NCBI GenBank assembly: GCA_934277865.1
Contig: CAKQVW010000019.1
Location: 1 to 17,234 of the forward strand
Direction of reading: 5' to 3'
Source of the DNA: an uncultured Pseudobdellovibrionaceae bacterium
GTDB taxonomy: Bacteria; Bdellovibrionota; Bdellovibrionia; Bdellovibrionales; JAMPXM01
DNA: 17,234 nt
Shown piece after piece: positions 1-7,444 of this stretch. The translations under genes and the position numbers were made by a program. How positions within the stretch are numbered: position 1 is the first letter of the stretch; each line of letters begins with the position of its first letter. Under the pieces are notes generated by a model. The model searched no databases and had not been told where the DNA came from. It saw only the letters and a list, made by a program, of their open reading frames with translations.

Positions 1-1096
1 CGGCATGATAGCGGAAGCTCACGTTCCCGAATCGGACGTTGCCAAATGTCGCTTCGAGATTCGCTCGCGAGTTGTCGTCCTGCTCTTGCTCTTCACGCAA
101 GAGCGCAAACACACGTTCACCGGAAGAAACGCTGTTTTGAAAGAGCTGATACTTCTCCAGAATATTTCGCAGCGGATCGGCAAAGTCTTTCACGTGAAAG
201 ATGAACGCGATCATTGCACCTGTTGAGATCGTACCGTCCGCCGTGATCCAGCCGCCGGCGTAGAGTGCCGTCGCCACGGTGACAGCCGTGAACAACGAGA
301 CGGTCGGGTGAAAGAGGGCGTACAGCGAAACCGTCCTCAAGTTGGCGTCGCGGTACACGCGCGAGAGCCCTTCAAAGCGTTGTCGCTGTGTTCCGACTCG
401 GTTGAAGAGTTGTAGCACGCGAACACCGGATACGGTCTCCGCGACAAATGCATTGATGGCGGAGACATGTTTCTTGGCTTCGCGGTTTGCCACCAAGATT
501 TTGTCGGAAAGCAAAAAAGCGATCCAGACCATCGGCGGAGCAACCAGCAGCGTGACCAGCGTCATCTTCCAGGAAATCAACGACATCGCAATCGTGATCG
601 TGATCAGCGCCACACAGCTTGAAAACACGCTTAGTAGCCCCTGGTGGAACAGCTCGGTCAGGCTAACTGTGTCGGATGTGAGGCGAGTCACGATTCGACC
701 GCTTGCGACGCGGTCGAAGTAGGCCACGGGCAACTTCTGAACGTGATTCACAAGATGATCGCGAAGTCGAAACAGCACACGATTGCCCACTTTTGCAAAC
801 CAAGTCGTGATTCCGACCTGCATGCTCATCTGCAGAATTTCGAGCACAAAATAGAGGGCTGCAAGCTTCAGCAGCATTTCCATGTCTTTGCCGATGACAC
901 CTAGGTCGATGGCCTTTCCCAGCACCGACACCACGGCTCGGCCGATGATGGCGTGGATGAGAACAAGCCCAATCACACTGAACGTGGAGCCCCAGTCGCC
1001 GCGAAAGTACGGCTTGAGTTCGCGCAAGAGCCCGAGAACTCCTAGGCCACCGGAAAGCTGATCGTGACTATCGGAGTCTTGTTCCAGCCGACTCAT
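1..1096 (-). CDS. ABC exporter half-transporter, second subunit (3' end outside window)
   Basis: This is the second half of a probable heterodimeric ABC exporter (MdlB/BmrD-like, multidrug or lipid class) in the inner membrane. The frame stays open from ATG 1096-1094 to the window edge, giving 365 residues. It begins MSRLEQDSD and runs through a six-helix ABC transmembrane domain, including segments such as LITITIAMSLISW and the coupling-type stretch FVAETVSGVRVLQLFN. It ends just inside the nucleotide-binding domain at RFGNVSFRYH, the strand before Walker A, so no ATPase motif is visible. Its ATG overlaps the TGA of the upstream exporter gene as ATGA, which implies translational coupling and a two-subunit complex. 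The substrate cannot be deduced. The family is clear; the exact subfamily is inferred from gene order. Confidence 0.88.
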   Translation of the reverse strand, partial: MSRLEQDSDSHDQLSGGLGVLGLLRELKPYFRGDWGSTFSVIGLVLIHAIIGRAVVSVLGKAIDLGVIGKDMEMLLKLAALYFVLEILQMSMQVGITTWFAKVGNRVLFRLRDHLVNHVQKLPVAYFDRVASGRIVTRLTSDTVSLTELFHQGLLSVFSSCVALITITIAMSLISWKMTLVTLLVAPPMVWIAFLLSDKILVANREAKKHVSAINAFVAETVSGVRVLQLFNRVGTQRQRFEGLSRVYRDANLRTVSLYALFHPTVSLFTAVTVATALYAGGWITADGTISTGAMIAFIFHVKDFADPLRNILEKYQLFQNSVSSGERVFALLREEQEQDDNSRANLEATFGNVRFGNVSFRYHA

Positions 1097-2799
1097 GTCG
1101 AAGCTCCTTGCGCGGTTTCGGAGGTTTCTCCTTGGAGAGCACACAGATTGCGATAGGTTTCGCTGTTTTGCATGGCCGCATTATGTGGCCCCAGGAATTC
1201 GATCTCGCCATTGTTTAACACCATGATGAAATCGCAGTCGCGAACGGCTGGTACGCGGTGAGAAATCACGATCATGGAAACCGGCTTTTGTGAATCCCGA
1301 GCTTTCAGGTACGTCAGCAGTTCTCGTTCGGTTTTTGCGTCGACCGCTGAAAGGCTGTCATCCAAGATGACGAGCTGAGCGGGTGAGGTTGGGTGCCCTT
1401 CGGCAATCTGCGCCAGGCTTCTTGCCATCGTCATGCGCTGTCGCTGTCCACCAGAGAGGTTGACACCTTTTTCTCCTAGCCACGCACGAAAGGCCAGCGG
1501 CAGCCGTTCAACTTCGTTTCGAATGTGGACGGCATCGGCAACAGCCAAGGCGTCGGCGTGAGGCGCCGCCGCCTCTTGATGATTGCGTCCAAATAGCAGG
1601 TTGTTCTCGATTGTTTGCGAAAACAAAAACGCTTCTTGTGGCGTCACCGCCAAAAGCGCGCGCCAGTTCTGCACGTCGAGATCACGAAGATCTAGGCCCG
1701 TCGAGTTGTCCGAACCATTGAGGAGAATCGTGCCGCGGGGGACTTCTCGAACGCGGGTCAGAAGGTGAACGAGTGTCGATTTGCCGCTGCCTACGGGGCC
1801 GATAATTCCGAGGCGTTGTCCCGCTTTCAAAGTGAAGTTCAGATTGGAGAGAGCAGGAAGCTGCGAGTCCGGATAGGTGTACGACAGGTTTTTCACTTCG
1901 ATCGATTCAAATTTCGAAATCATGAGAGAGCCCTCGCCGCGGACTTCGGGCTCGGCCTTGAAAACCTCAGCCATGCGGTCGTAGCTCGAGCGTGCTTGGC
2001 TCAGCATTGAAAATCCAGACCCGAGAGCCGCCATCGGCCAGATCATGCGTTTGATGTATTCGTGAAAAGCGACGAAGGTTCCCAATGTGACGGCACCACT
2101 GAGAACATCTTTTGAGCCCCAGGCGAGAAGAATCACGCTGCCCGCGGCAACGCCGATTTGCAGAGCGGGTTCAAAGAAGGCGTCGTAGCGCGCAAGCAGA
2201 TTGCTCGAGTCGGCGTAGGTTTGCGAAAACTCGCGATGTTTTTGCTGACGGTTTTCTTCTTGAGAAAAACCTTTCACGACTCGAATTCCGGCGACCAGCT
2301 CCTGCGTATAACCGCTCAACGCGGCGAGGTCGTTTTGGTTCGTTCGGCTGACACGTCCGATTCGGTCTTCCATGAAGCGAATGATAAAAGGAATCAGCGG
2401 AATCAGTATCAGTGATTTCCAAGTCCATTCCCAAGATATCGAGATCATGAATGGCACGATGAACGTGATCAATAAAATGCCGTCCATCAAAATCAGAAGG
2501 CCGGGCCCGATTCCCATGCGAAACGTATTCACGTCGTTGATCATGAGACTCATCAATTCGCCGGTCGGGTTTTTTTCAAAGAACCTCGGACCAAGCGACG
2601 TGTACTTTTCAAACAGTCGATTGCGAAGGTCTTCGGCGACCGAGTGATGAAAGCGGCCAAAATGCACGCGCCACTGATGGCGAAAACTGACCGCGCCCGC
2701 CATGAAAAGCAGATACAACCCAACAGCTCGGGTCAGGGCCGACAGATCGCGATCGGCAATGGCATCGATGGCCTTCATCAGCGCAAACGGCGTCAGCAC
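1093..2799 (-). CDS. ABC exporter half-transporter, first subunit, with probable disrupted 5' end
   Basis: This is an ABC transmembrane domain fused to an ATPase domain, 568 residues from the GTG at 2799. Walker A GPVGSGKS is at about 334-341, Q-loop Q388, signature LSGGQ at 448-452, Walker B LVILDD at 476-481 and H-loop H514. The residue after the Walker B aspartate is Asp (LDDSLSAVD) where a catalytic Glu is usual. In heterodimeric exporters such as TM287/288 and BmrC/BmrD, one subunit has this degenerate site. The GTG has no Shine-Dalgarno and would cut off most of the first membrane helix. Homologous-looking sequence continues upstream to an ATG at 2940 with a good ribosome site, but a TAG at 2868-2866 interrupts it. 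The gene is therefore either a recent nonsense pseudogene, restarted downstream, or a sequence error. It is followed by the partner gene through an ATGA overlap. Confidence 0.8.
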   Translation of the reverse strand: MLTPFALMKAIDAIADRDLSALTRAVGLYLLFMAGAVSFRHQWRVHFGRFHHSVAEDLRNRLFEKYTSLGPRFFEKNPTGELMSLMINDVNTFRMGIGPGLLILMDGILLITFIVPFMISISWEWTWKSLILIPLIPFIIRFMEDRIGRVSRTNQNDLAALSGYTQELVAGIRVVKGFSQEENRQQKHREFSQTYADSSNLLARYDAFFEPALQIGVAAGSVILLAWGSKDVLSGAVTLGTFVAFHEYIKRMIWPMAALGSGFSMLSQARSSYDRMAEVFKAEPEVRGEGSLMISKFESIEVKNLSYTYPDSQLPALSNLNFTLKAGQRLGIIGPVGSGKSTLVHLLTRVREVPRGTILLNGSDNSTGLDLRDLDVQNWRALLAVTPQEAFLFSQTIENNLLFGRNHQEAAAPHADALAVADAVHIRNEVERLPLAFRAWLGEKGVNLSGGQRQRMTMARSLAQIAEGHPTSPAQLVILDDSLSAVDAKTERELLTYLKARDSQKPVSMIVISHRVPAVRDCDFIMVLNNGEIEFLGPHNAAMQNSETYRNLCALQGETSETAQGAST

Positions 2800-2940
2800 G
2801 TCGAAGAGATTCGTGAGCGCGAGCGTGACCGTGCCCAGAGAAAACGGCTTCCAAAATTTTCGGACCTAGGAGGCGACCGGCTTTGCGTCGTCGATCGGTG
2901 TCTCGGTCAGACTAGGGGAGGGTTTTAAGGCGGGGGTCAT
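2800..2940 (-). pseudogene. 5' coding segment of the exporter gene, interrupted by in-frame TAG
   Basis: Read on the minus strand, ATG 2940-2938 is preceded by AGGA with a six-base spacer, the best start for the exporter gene. It encodes MTPALKPSPSLTETPIDDAK then PVAS, and then meets TAG at 2868-2866. Immediately after the stop, in the same frame, comes VRKFWKPFSLGTVTLALTNL, a typical ABC exporter entry into the first membrane helix, which joins the GTG-started ORF. One base change, for example TTG to TAG, would explain the break. CTG at 2838 and GTG at 2799 are the only candidate restarts before the conserved region. Confidence 0.6.
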
Positions 2941-2973
2941 TTCGGGTCCTGTTCCTGTCGAGAAAGATTTGCC

Positions 2974-2989
2974 CAAACGAGGCCGTTTG
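2974..2989. promoter_or_regulatory. Inverted repeat between divergent genes (possible operator)
   Basis: CAAACG-aggc-CGTTTG is a perfect six-base inverted repeat. It sits in the short gap between the minus-strand exporter start (2940) and the plus-strand hydroxylase start (3007). An outer GTCGA/TCGAC pair lies around it. The position suits a regulator controlling either side, but I recognise no specific regulator, and short palindromes arise by chance. Confidence 0.25.
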
Positions 2990-3006
2990 TCGACCTCGCC
3001 GCTCTC

Positions 3007-5247
3007 ATGTTGTTTTCATTGCCCGCCCTCGGAGCTGCTTTCTCGGGGGGCTCGTTGACCCGGGGCGACATAGGCCGTATGCAAGGCCCCATGGCTTCTT
3101 TCGCGACAGACGGCGCTTTGAAAGTGTGGCTCGACCGCTTTCTGACCCCATTGGACGATCCTGGTTCGCGACTGTTTTACCTGAATATCCTCGCGGCGGC
3201 GCTCTTGGCGGTGTTCTACCTCGTGGTGGTTCTGCGCGCTCCGCTTGGCGTGCGGACAGATCGCGCGACCAGCTTTCGGCGACGGTTGGCAAATGCTCTC
3301 GGCTTTCGCCGCAAATATTGGTGGAACCGGTCGGCCAAGGCCGACTACGCGCTTTATTTCTTGAACTCGGTGCTGAAGGTTTTGCTGTTCATTCCTTTTC
3401 TCGATTTTGGGTTTCGCATCTCGCAGTGGACGGTGAATGGCCTCTTGGCCATTGGTGGTGACTTTGTCGAGCTTCGGCCCAGCTTCGGGTGGTTGCTGGC
3501 GTTCACCTTGGCAAGTTTTGTCTTTGATGACTTCCTTCGCTTTTTTCATCACTGGCTGATGCACAAAGTGCCCTGGCTCTGGCCCTTTCACGTCGCGCAC
3601 CACTCGGCTCGTGTTTTGACGCCGATGACTCTCTACCGCACGCACCCCGTGGAAGCTGCGATGGCGGCCATTCGCAATAGTATCAGCCTCGGCGTGGCCA
3701 CCGGCGTGTTTCTGTTTCTGTTCCGTGGGCACTTTCATGTGCTGACGTTTTTTGGAGTGAACGCCTTCGGGCAGATGTTCAATTTCCTCGGTGCCAACCT
3801 TCGACACTCGCAGTTGCCGCTGGGGTTTGGTTGGCTCGAGCAGGTGATCATCAGTCCGGCTCAGCACCAGATCCACCATTCACGAGATGAGCGCGACTTC
3901 GACCGAAACTTTGGTGTGTCGCTGGCGATCTGGGATCGGCTCTTCGGGAGCCTCATGCTGTCGGGAGAGCGAACGCAGGCCCTGCGCGAGGGTCGGCTTC
4001 GATTTGGAGTTCGAGGGGCGTCGGCTTTTGACCTTCAGAAGATTTTATTGGGGCCATTTGTCCCATCCCATAGCCCTTCTCGGTGGGGTTCTCATTTAGG
4101 TTCTCATTTAGGTTTCAATGCGGTTTCAGGTGTCTTGCAAGAGGGTAAAGGTGTGGACGTTGGTGAGAACCCGAAGCAAACAGACAGTCGACCTACCGAT
4201 GAAATTGAACCCAAGGGGAGTTCTTCTGTGAAATCGAACTTGAAAACAAACTTGAAATCTAAGCTCGCCGTTTTGTCGATGCTCGCTGTGGGCATGTTTG
4301 CAAATGCTGCTCATGCTGACCTGACGATCTACACAGACCGTCCAACTGCACGCGTGCAAACTGTTGCAGACGAGTACACTCAGCTGACCGGCGAGAAAGT
4401 CACTATTGTCGAAATGGCGTACGGAGATCTCGTAAAACGTTTGAATGCCGAAGGCGCGGCTTCGCCGGCCGATGTGCTTTTTGTAAAGGACCTGGTTTAC
4501 TTGGCTGAGCTTGCAAACGACGGCCGCTTGCAGCCGATGGTCTCGACAGTCGTCGACACGGAGATCGCACCTCAGATGAAGGATCCTAAAAATCTTTGGA
4601 CAGCCGTCACGATTCGCGGTCGCACATTGGTTTACGATCCAAGTCGCGTCGATGCAAAAGAGCTGAAAGGTTACGAAGACCTCGCCGACGTGAAGTGGGC
4701 GGGTCGTCTTTGTGTGCGCACCTCGAAATCGGCGTACAACGAAGCACTTGTCGCGGGCCTTATTGAGGTGCACGGCTACTTAAAAGCAAAAGACATCGTC
4801 GACGGCTGGGTGCAAAATCTCGCGGCTGACCCAATGCCAAACGACAACGCGGTTCTCGAGGCGGTTGCTAACGGAACTTGCGACGTTGGAATCACCAACA
4901 CTTACTACTTAGGTGCGGCGATCGCAAAAAACCCAGCGTTCCCGGTTCGTGCTCATTTCGCCGATCAAAACTCGACAGGGATGTTTGGCAACGGAACCGG
5001 TGCAGGTGTCGCGGTCAATTCCAAGCAATCGGCGGCTGCGACCAAGTTCATCGAGCTTCTCTTGAGTGAAAAACATCAGCTTGCAATGTCGGCTGCGCAC
5101 TTTGACTACCCTGCGAAAATGGGACTTGTTCCAACGACGCTGGTCAAAGACTGGGGCACTCCGAAGTACAACGATGCAAATTGGACCAAGGTTGGAGGCC
5201 GTGCAGCGGAAGCGCGCACGATCTTCTCAGAAGTGAACTACAAATAA
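3007..5247 (+). CDS. Fatty acid hydroxylase/sterol desaturase-like protein in one frame with a ferric-binding protein
   Basis: This is a single open frame of 746 codons with two unrelated halves. Residues 1 to about 350 are an integral membrane di-iron oxygenase of the sterol desaturase/fatty acid hydroxylase superfamily. It has hydrophobic segments near 57-76, 118-134, 160-175 and 225-250, and the His boxes HHWLMH (181-186), HVAHH (195-199) and HQIHH (287-291), which bind the two irons. The substrate, presumably a lipid, is unknown. Residues 350-407 look like non-coding DNA read through (GSHLGSHLG, low complexity). From residue 408 onward the frame is a periplasmic iron-binding protein with its own start (separate entry). 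The 3007 ATG has no clear Shine-Dalgarno; ATG 3079 or 3091 are possible starts. Whether a true fusion is made, or two proteins from one frame, cannot be settled from sequence. Both family assignments are firm. Confidence 0.75.
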   Translation: MLFSLPALGAAFSGGSLTRGDIGRMQGPMASFATDGALKVWLDRFLTPLDDPGSRLFYLNILAAALLAVFYLVVVLRAPLGVRTDRATSFRRRLANALGFRRKYWWNRSAKADYALYFLNSVLKVLLFIPFLDFGFRISQWTVNGLLAIGGDFVELRPSFGWLLAFTLASFVFDDFLRFFHHWLMHKVPWLWPFHVAHHSARVLTPMTLYRTHPVEAAMAAIRNSISLGVATGVFLFLFRGHFHVLTFFGVNAFGQMFNFLGANLRHSQLPLGFGWLEQVIISPAQHQIHHSRDERDFDRNFGVSLAIWDRLFGSLMLSGERTQALREGRLRFGVRGASAFDLQKILLGPFVPSHSPSRWGSHLGSHLGFNAVSGVLQEGKGVDVGENPKQTDSRPTDEIEPKGSSSVKSNLKTNLKSKLAVLSMLAVGMFANAAHADLTIYTDRPTARVQTVADEYTQLTGEKVTIVEMAYGDLVKRLNAEGAASPADVLFVKDLVYLAELANDGRLQPMVSTVVDTEIAPQMKDPKNLWTAVTIRGRTLVYDPSRVDAKELKGYEDLADVKWAGRLCVRTSKSAYNEALVAGLIEVHGYLKAKDIVDGWVQNLAADPMPNDNAVLEAVANGTCDVGITNTYYLGAAIAKNPAFPVRAHFADQNSTGMFGNGTGAGVAVNSKQSAAATKFIELLLSEKHQLAMSAAHFDYPAKMGLVPTTLVKDWGTPKYNDANWTKVGGRAAEARTIFSEVNYK
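4087..4112 (+). repeat. Tandem 12-bp repeat upstream of the iron-binding protein start
   Basis: GGTTCTCATTTA occurs twice head to tail (4087-4098, 4099-4110), followed by a partial third GGTT. Read on the minus strand, each unit holds AATGAGAACC, which resembles half of a Fur-type iron box (AATGAGAAT), but the copies are direct rather than inverted. It lies about 120 bases upstream of the GTG at 4228 and encodes GSHLGSHLG in the hydroxylase frame. It could be a regulatory site in what was once an intergenic region, or simple slippage. Confidence 0.5.
4228..5247 (+). CDS. Periplasmic ferric iron-binding protein (FutA/FbpA family), internal start
   Basis: This is a solute-binding protein of ABC-type ferric iron uptake, 339 residues from the GTG at 4228. 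AAGGGGAG lies seven bases upstream of that GTG, a very strong ribosome site. The N-terminus KSKLAVLSMLAVGMFANAAHA is a classic Sec signal peptide with cleavage after AHA (about residue 30), so the mature protein begins DLTIYTDRPT. NTYYLG at 224-229 carries the paired tyrosines (Y226, Y227) that bind ferric iron in FbpA/FutA, and the surrounding pattern (EAVANGTCDVGITNTYY) is typical of the family. It has no stop between it and the upstream hydroxylase frame. No permease or ATPase for it lies in this window, so it presumably serves a transporter encoded elsewhere. The tonB gene starts 13 bases after its stop. Confidence 0.88.
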   Translation: MKSNLKTNLKSKLAVLSMLAVGMFANAAHADLTIYTDRPTARVQTVADEYTQLTGEKVTIVEMAYGDLVKRLNAEGAASPADVLFVKDLVYLAELANDGRLQPMVSTVVDTEIAPQMKDPKNLWTAVTIRGRTLVYDPSRVDAKELKGYEDLADVKWAGRLCVRTSKSAYNEALVAGLIEVHGYLKAKDIVDGWVQNLAADPMPNDNAVLEAVANGTCDVGITNTYYLGAAIAKNPAFPVRAHFADQNSTGMFGNGTGAGVAVNSKQSAAATKFIELLLSEKHQLAMSAAHFDYPAKMGLVPTTLVKDWGTPKYNDANWTKVGGRAAEARTIFSEVNYK

Positions 5248-5260
5248 AAAGTAGGGCAGA

Positions 5261-5974
5261 ATGGGCGAAAAGAAATTGAACGACAAACATTTAGAATCGT
5301 TCAAGGGCCTCGCGGCGAATGCGAGGCTTCGCCCTTTTCTGGCGTCGATCGTCCTTCACGCGGCTTTATTGATGGCGCTGTTTGCAGGCGGACCTTTGTT
5401 TGGGACCTCTTGGAAGCAGCTCGATGTCGAAAGTGGTCCTTTGGAAGTGATGTTGATGTCTTCGCCGTCTCAGGTGGCATCTGTTCGTAGCCGGTTAAAG
5501 CCAGTGCGCGAGGTGAAACCTGTTTCGACGAAACCAGTGGTGACACCACTTTCGGAGGATGTTGCGACTGGAGAGAGAGAGAATCCAGAAACTCAGCCGA
5601 CGATCCAGCCATTGGCCGCGTCCGACTCTACAGCTCATTCCAATGTCGGATCCAGCGGCAATTTCGCAGGATCGGCAGGAGCGAATTCACCAGAGGCTCG
5701 CTACTTGGCCGAAATCCGAGCGCTTTTGGACGCCAAAAAAGAGTATCCAATTGCCGCGAGACGCATGGGCCATCGTGGCCGCGTGGTCGTGCGCTTTGTT
5801 CTCGCACGCGACGGTCACGTGCAGAAGGCTGAAATCGTTCAGCGCAGTGCTAGTGAAATTCTCAATCGTGCGGCTCGAGGGCTGATAGACGGCCTTCGCA
5901 CAGTGAAGCCATTTCCACAAGAAGTGGCCTTGAGCGAATGGGCCGTCGTGGTGCCGATCGAATATCAGATGTGA
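5261..5974 (+). CDS. tonB: TonB family energy-transducing protein
   Basis: This is an inner-membrane protein that couples the proton-motive force, through ExbB/ExbD, to outer-membrane receptors. It has 237 residues: a short cytoplasmic N-terminus, one membrane helix at about 26-44 (PFLASIVLHAALLMALFAG), a Pro/Ser/Thr-rich periplasmic spacer at 60-145, and a TonB C-terminal domain at 150-237 (YPIAARRMGHRGRVVVRFVL to VVPIEYQM). Ser29 and His33 give the SxxxH motif of TonB membrane helices. The start has AGGG a few bases upstream. It lies between the ferric-binding protein and the imelysin/receptor pair, so it is probably dedicated to the downstream receptor. No exbB or exbD is in the window. 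Confidence 0.88.
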   Translation: MGEKKLNDKHLESFKGLAANARLRPFLASIVLHAALLMALFAGGPLFGTSWKQLDVESGPLEVMLMSSPSQVASVRSRLKPVREVKPVSTKPVVTPLSEDVATGERENPETQPTIQPLAASDSTAHSNVGSSGNFAGSAGANSPEARYLAEIRALLDAKKEYPIAARRMGHRGRVVVRFVLARDGHVQKAEIVQRSASEILNRAARGLIDGLRTVKPFPQEVALSEWAVVVPIEYQM

Positions 5975-6017
5975 TGTCCGAGATCGTCGGAAAGCGGGCC
6001 GCGCAGAGGCCTTGGCG

Positions 6018-6069
6018 GAAAATGGGCCAGAAAAATGGACCAGAAAAATGGACCAGAAGTTTGGACCAG
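6018..6069 (+). repeat. Four tandem 13-bp repeats
   Basis: The units are GAAAATGGGCCAG, AAAAATGGACCAG, AAAAATGGACCAG and AAGTTTGGACCAG, placed end to end. The middle two are identical and the outer two diverge. They fill the 120-base gap between tonB (stop 5974) and the lipoprotein start (6095), ending 12 bases before the Shine-Dalgarno AGGAG at 6082-6086. Each contains a TGGACCA-like near palindrome. The role is unknown. Confidence 0.85.
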
Positions 6070-6094
6070 CGAGCTAGGAGTAGGAGTGACGTCG

Positions 6095-7444
6095 ATGAAA
6101 ACAAGCAAACACGTTTCCCATTTGATGGGTGTCTTGGCTTTGGCGACCGCGCTTGTGGGTTGCAGCGACTTCTTTAATTCGCAGAAGAGCGGACCCACGA
6201 GCGAACGTCTTGGTGGTGAAGTTCAAGGTCCAAAACGTCCCGACGTGAACCCGCTTCCTCCGGGATTTGAAAATCCCAACCAGGGCAAATTCTCGGAAGA
6301 GAAGATGATGGTCAATATCGGCCTAAATGTCCTTTCGCCGGCTGCTCAGGATGTGGCTCTGGAAACCTCGGTTCTTGAAAAGCGATTGCTCAAAGCCTGT
6401 GGCCAAGCGCAAGCGGCGGAAGATCTCGATCTCGCGGATTGGGATGAGGCTCGCCTGCAGTGGAAGCGTGCGATGTTGGCGTATCACCGTGCGGACAGCT
6501 TTCCGGTGGGGCCGCTTTGGGCAGATGACAAAAAACTCTCCAGTCGTCTCTACGCATGGCCGCTGTTTAACCCGTGCGGGATTGATGCGGAAACTGTGAA
6601 AACAAAGGAGGGCATCGGAACTGCGGCAAGCGACCTTCCAACTCCCGTGCGTGGTCTTGGTTCGCTTGAGTACCTCTTGTTCGAAGAGGGCATGAAGACG
6701 CGCTGTAATTCTCGCGCTTATCCGCAAGTGGTGAAGTGGACGTCTCTTTCAACAGAAGAAAAACGTCTTGATCGTTGCCGAGTGGCTCTGAAAATCGCCA
6801 GCGACATTCGTGCTTTGGCGCAAGAATTTGCCGACCAGTGGAACCCCGCGGGGCGCAACTACACTCGTCGGTTTATCGACAAGTCGGACGCTGCGATGCC
6901 AAACGTATTGAGCGCAACCAATGCGCTAACGGATTCGCTGTTTCAGATCGAAACTTTGAAAGACCAGCGACTGGCGCGTCCGCTTGGACTCATCAAGGAG
7001 TGCGCGTCAGAGTCGGGCGTCTGCCCAGAAGATGCGGAACATCCCTTCTCAGGCCTTGCGCTTGAAGCGGCGACGGCTCGGTTGGCCGGATTTCAAGATG
7101 CCTTTTTGGGACGTTTTTCTGATTCCTCGAGTGGGAAGTCTGTCGACGGATTTGGTCTCGACGATCTTCTTGTCGTCCGTGGCCACGGCGAAATCGCATC
7201 TCGCCTAGGGGATGCCATTGAAAAGGCTCGCCGCGGATTTTCAGCGGTTCGCTCGCTCAAGCTGGCCGACGTGATCGCCGGGATGTCGAAAGACGAGTGT
7301 GTGGCGTCGACAGCTACCGATCGCAAGGTCGAAATCTGTGCGCTTTATCAAGATATTCGAGTGATCACGACTTCGCTAAAGACCGAGTTTCTTGCGGTCC
7401 TGGCGCTTCGTGCTCCGCCCACTTACCAAGGTGATAACGACTAA
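6095..7444 (+). CDS. Imelysin family (peptidase M75-like) lipoprotein
   Basis: This is a periplasm-facing lipoprotein of 449 residues. The start is ATG 6095, preceded by AGGAG with an eight-base spacer. The N-terminus is a lipoprotein signal peptide (HLMGVLALATALVGC) with lipobox LVGC and lipidated Cys23. The body is helical, with imelysin hallmarks: WPLFNPCGID near 155-164, RGLGSLEYLLFEEG near 186-199, and an end in YQGDND, a tail I associate with this family. Imelysins were named as peptidases, but many members are iron-regulated proteins of uncertain activity. The family's GxHxxE motif reads GLGSLE here (about 187-192), so the His is missing and classical metallopeptidase activity is doubtful. 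Its TAA shares a base with the receptor ATG (TAATG), indicating coupling. The probable role is an accessory in iron acquisition. Confidence 0.82.
   Translation: MKTSKHVSHLMGVLALATALVGCSDFFNSQKSGPTSERLGGEVQGPKRPDVNPLPPGFENPNQGKFSEEKMMVNIGLNVLSPAAQDVALETSVLEKRLLKACGQAQAAEDLDLADWDEARLQWKRAMLAYHRADSFPVGPLWADDKKLSSRLYAWPLFNPCGIDAETVKTKEGIGTAASDLPTPVRGLGSLEYLLFEEGMKTRCNSRAYPQVVKWTSLSTEEKRLDRCRVALKIASDIRALAQEFADQWNPAGRNYTRRFIDKSDAAMPNVLSATNALTDSLFQIETLKDQRLARPLGLIKECASESGVCPEDAEHPFSGLALEAATARLAGFQDAFLGRFSDSSSGKSVDGFGLDDLLVVRGHGEIASRLGDAIEKARRGFSAVRSLKLADVIAGMSKDECVASTATDRKVEICALYQDIRVITTSLKTEFLAVLALRAPPTYQGDND

Noticed and set aside
3055..3083. Promoter-like TTGACC with TATGCA at 17-base spacing
   Set aside because: It lies inside the hydroxylase reading frame and would start transcription about at ATG 3091. 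Possible only if translation begins there nearly leaderless; too weak to annotate.
3016..3879. A 287-codon open frame antisense to the hydroxylase gene
   Set aside because: Low-complexity, His/Arg/Gln-rich translation typical of an antisense shadow; the plus-strand His-box motifs are the real signal.
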